From JBOHCT01 sp050699055 (GTDB lineage: Bacteria; Actinomycetota; Actinomycetes; Streptosporangiales; JBOHCT01), in the NCBI GenBank assembly GCA_050699055.1, contig JBOHCT010000110.1, positions 1 to 14,163 on the forward strand: 14,163 nucleotides of DNA, given 5' to 3'. A program made the position numbers and the translations under genes. Positions 12,983 through 14,163 of the stretch are shown one piece after another (within the stretch, counting starts at the first letter, position 1; the number at the start of each line of letters is the position of its first letter). The notes under the pieces are model-generated. The model did no database searches and was not told the DNA's origin. It worked only from the letters and a program-made list of their open reading frames with translations.

Positions 12983-14163
12983 GTGCCCGCTGATGTACCA
13001 GTGATCGGGCTCGATCGCGAGCGGGAGGTCCTGACGGTCGCGCTCGCGCAAGGACGGCACGTCGTCATCGAGGGACCGCCGGGCACCGGCAAGTCGACGC
13101 TGCTGCGCGCCACCGCCCGCGATCTGCGCCGTCCTGTGGTGTTCGTCGAGGGCAACGCGGAGCTGACGCCCGCCCGCCTCGTCGGGCAACACGACCCGGC
13201 GCAGGTGCTGACCGAGGGGTACACCGCCGCCTCGTTCCTCGACGGGCCCCTGCTCACCGCGCTGCGCACGGGCGCCCTGCTGTACCTCGAGGAGCTCAAC
13301 CGCGTCCCGGAGGAAACCCTCAACGTCCTGATCACCGTGCTCGCAGAGGGTGACATCACGGTGCCGAGACTCGGTGCCGTACCCGCCGATCCGGCGTTCC
13401 GCTTGATCGCGGCGATGAACCCGTTCGACGCCATCGGTACGGCGCGGGTCAGCCAGGCGATCTCGGACCGCGTGTGCCGGATCGTCCTCGGCTACCAGGA
13501 GGAGCCGGCCGAGCGGCGGATCACCGCGGCGGTGAGCGGGGTGGACGACGGATCCGTGGAGCTATCCGTCGCGCTCGCACGGGCCACGCGCGACCACCCC
13601 GACCTGCGCATGGGGGCGTCCGTGCGTGGCGCGATCGACATGGCGCTGCTGCTCACCGGCTTGGGAGAACACCGGGAGGAGAGGGCCGCGACCTTCGAGA
13701 CCGCGCGCGACGCGGCCCGGGCCGCGCTGTCGGGGCGCGTACGGGCGTACGAAGGCGCCGATCGTTCCTCCGAGTCGGTGATCGATGAGCTGCTCGAACG
13801 TCTCTGGGCGGAGCGTCGCCGCGAGCCAGGGGAGGGGGCCGGGTCGGGAAAAGCTGAGCGCGACCCGACCGGCCACGGGGTACGACACGTCCCGGGCGGA
13901 GGTATGTCCCGTCGGCGCGACAGGACGCGTGCGGACGGGACACGGCGGCGGCGTGCCGAGGGCAGGCGCGACCTCGCGGCGCGCCACGCCGCGTTCGCCG
14001 AGGTCTCACCCCGCGTCGGCGAGCTGGACGAGGATGCCTTCGAGGCCCTGCTCGCCGCCCGGCAGGACGACGCCGCGGCGCTGCTGTGCGACCTCGCCGC
14101 GGCCACCGACCGGGAACTGCGCGAGGCCGCGCGCCGCCTCGCGGGCCGGGTTTTCCTCAGGCT
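12983..14163 (+). CDS. MoxR/CbbQ-like AAA+ ATPase with C-terminal extension (3' end outside window)
   Basis: 393 residues are visible and no stop occurs before the edge. The AAA+ core has Walker A GPPGTGKS (31-38), Walker B LLYLEELNR (99-107), sensor-1 AAMNP (144-148) and a likely arginine finger in ISDRV (Arg163). MoxR/CbbQ/NorQ ATPases act as chaperones with a VWA partner to insert metals or activate enzymes, including methanol dehydrogenase. After an Arg-rich linker, residues about 335-393 (FAEVSPRVGELDEDAFEALL and onward) resemble the start of actinobacterial VWA proteins, so this may be an ATPase-VWA fusion. The GTG start is fixed by an in-frame TGA six bases upstream. With 13 bp to the alcohol dehydrogenase, a role in maturing that enzyme or a linked oxygenase is plausible. 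Confidence 0.85.
   Translation, partial: MPADVPVIGLDREREVLTVALAQGRHVVIEGPPGTGKSTLLRATARDLRRPVVFVEGNAELTPARLVGQHDPAQVLTEGYTAASFLDGPLLTALRTGALLYLEELNRVPEETLNVLITVLAEGDITVPRLGAVPADPAFRLIAAMNPFDAIGTARVSQAISDRVCRIVLGYQEEPAERRITAAVSGVDDGSVELSVALARATRDHPDLRMGASVRGAIDMALLLTGLGEHREERAATFETARDAARAALSGRVRAYEGADRSSESVIDELLERLWAERRREPGEGAGSGKAERDPTGHGVRHVPGGGMSRRRDRTRADGTRRRRAEGRRDLAARHAAFAEVSPRVGELDEDAFEALLAARQDDAAALLCDLAAATDRELREAARRLAGRVFLR

Noticed and set aside
11824..13434. Minus-strand open frame of 536 codons opposite the alcohol dehydrogenase and the ATPase start
   Set aside because: It covers the strongly motif-supported dehydrogenase and the Walker A/B region. The translated text is antisense-like, with no domain.

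Overview
The window reads as chromosomal DNA of a high-GC actinobacterium (Actinomycetota). The reasons are third codon positions dominated by G/C, many GTG starts, tight 4-bp gene overlaps, and protein families typical of that phylum. It holds a mycofactocin locus. Mycofactocin is a ribosomally made, peptide-derived redox cofactor used by nicotinoprotein alcohol dehydrogenases. I cannot name the genus.

Layout. A long set of minus-strand genes runs from about 11585 down to the left edge. In order of transcription these are: mftA (41-aa precursor ending IDGMCGVY, short and easy to miss); a fused MftB-MftC peptide-binding/radical SAM maturase; a first FadH/old-yellow-enzyme-type FMN/4Fe-4S/FAD oxidoreductase; then, after a gap filled by a plus-strand membrane transporter, a second FadH/OYE-type oxidoreductase; an electron-transfer flavoprotein alpha subunit (FixB); a flavoprotein-quinone oxidoreductase (FixC); a ferredoxin-like FixX; an electron-transfer flavoprotein beta subunit (FixA); the creatininase-family peptidase MftE; and a possible 50-aa ORF. 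Divergent from mftA, on the plus strand, lie a zinc alcohol dehydrogenase of the NDMA-dependent (mycofactocin-associated) type and, 13 bp on, a MoxR/CbbQ-like AAA+ ATPase that runs off the right edge and whose C-terminal part looks like the start of a VWA-partner protein.

How the parts fit (inference). MftB-MftC and MftE would turn MftA into a redox-active core. The alcohol dehydrogenase keeps its nicotinamide bound and passes hydride to that cofactor. The two FadH/OYE flavoenzymes and the FixABCX-type chain would then carry electrons from reduced cofactor, or from a second substrate, to the quinone pool. That would be an alternative to the GMC-type oxidase MftG described in mycobacteria. No mftD, mftF, mftG or mftR is visible here. 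The points most worth checking are the mftB-mftC fusion, the FixABCX module inside the mycofactocin gene set, the two OYE enzymes that both lack the catalytic Tyr of E. coli FadH, the near-perfect hairpin between fixB and fixC, and the transporter ORF that stays open for 576 bp antisense to its neighbour.

No tRNA, rRNA, CRISPR array, insertion sequence or integrase gene was seen.
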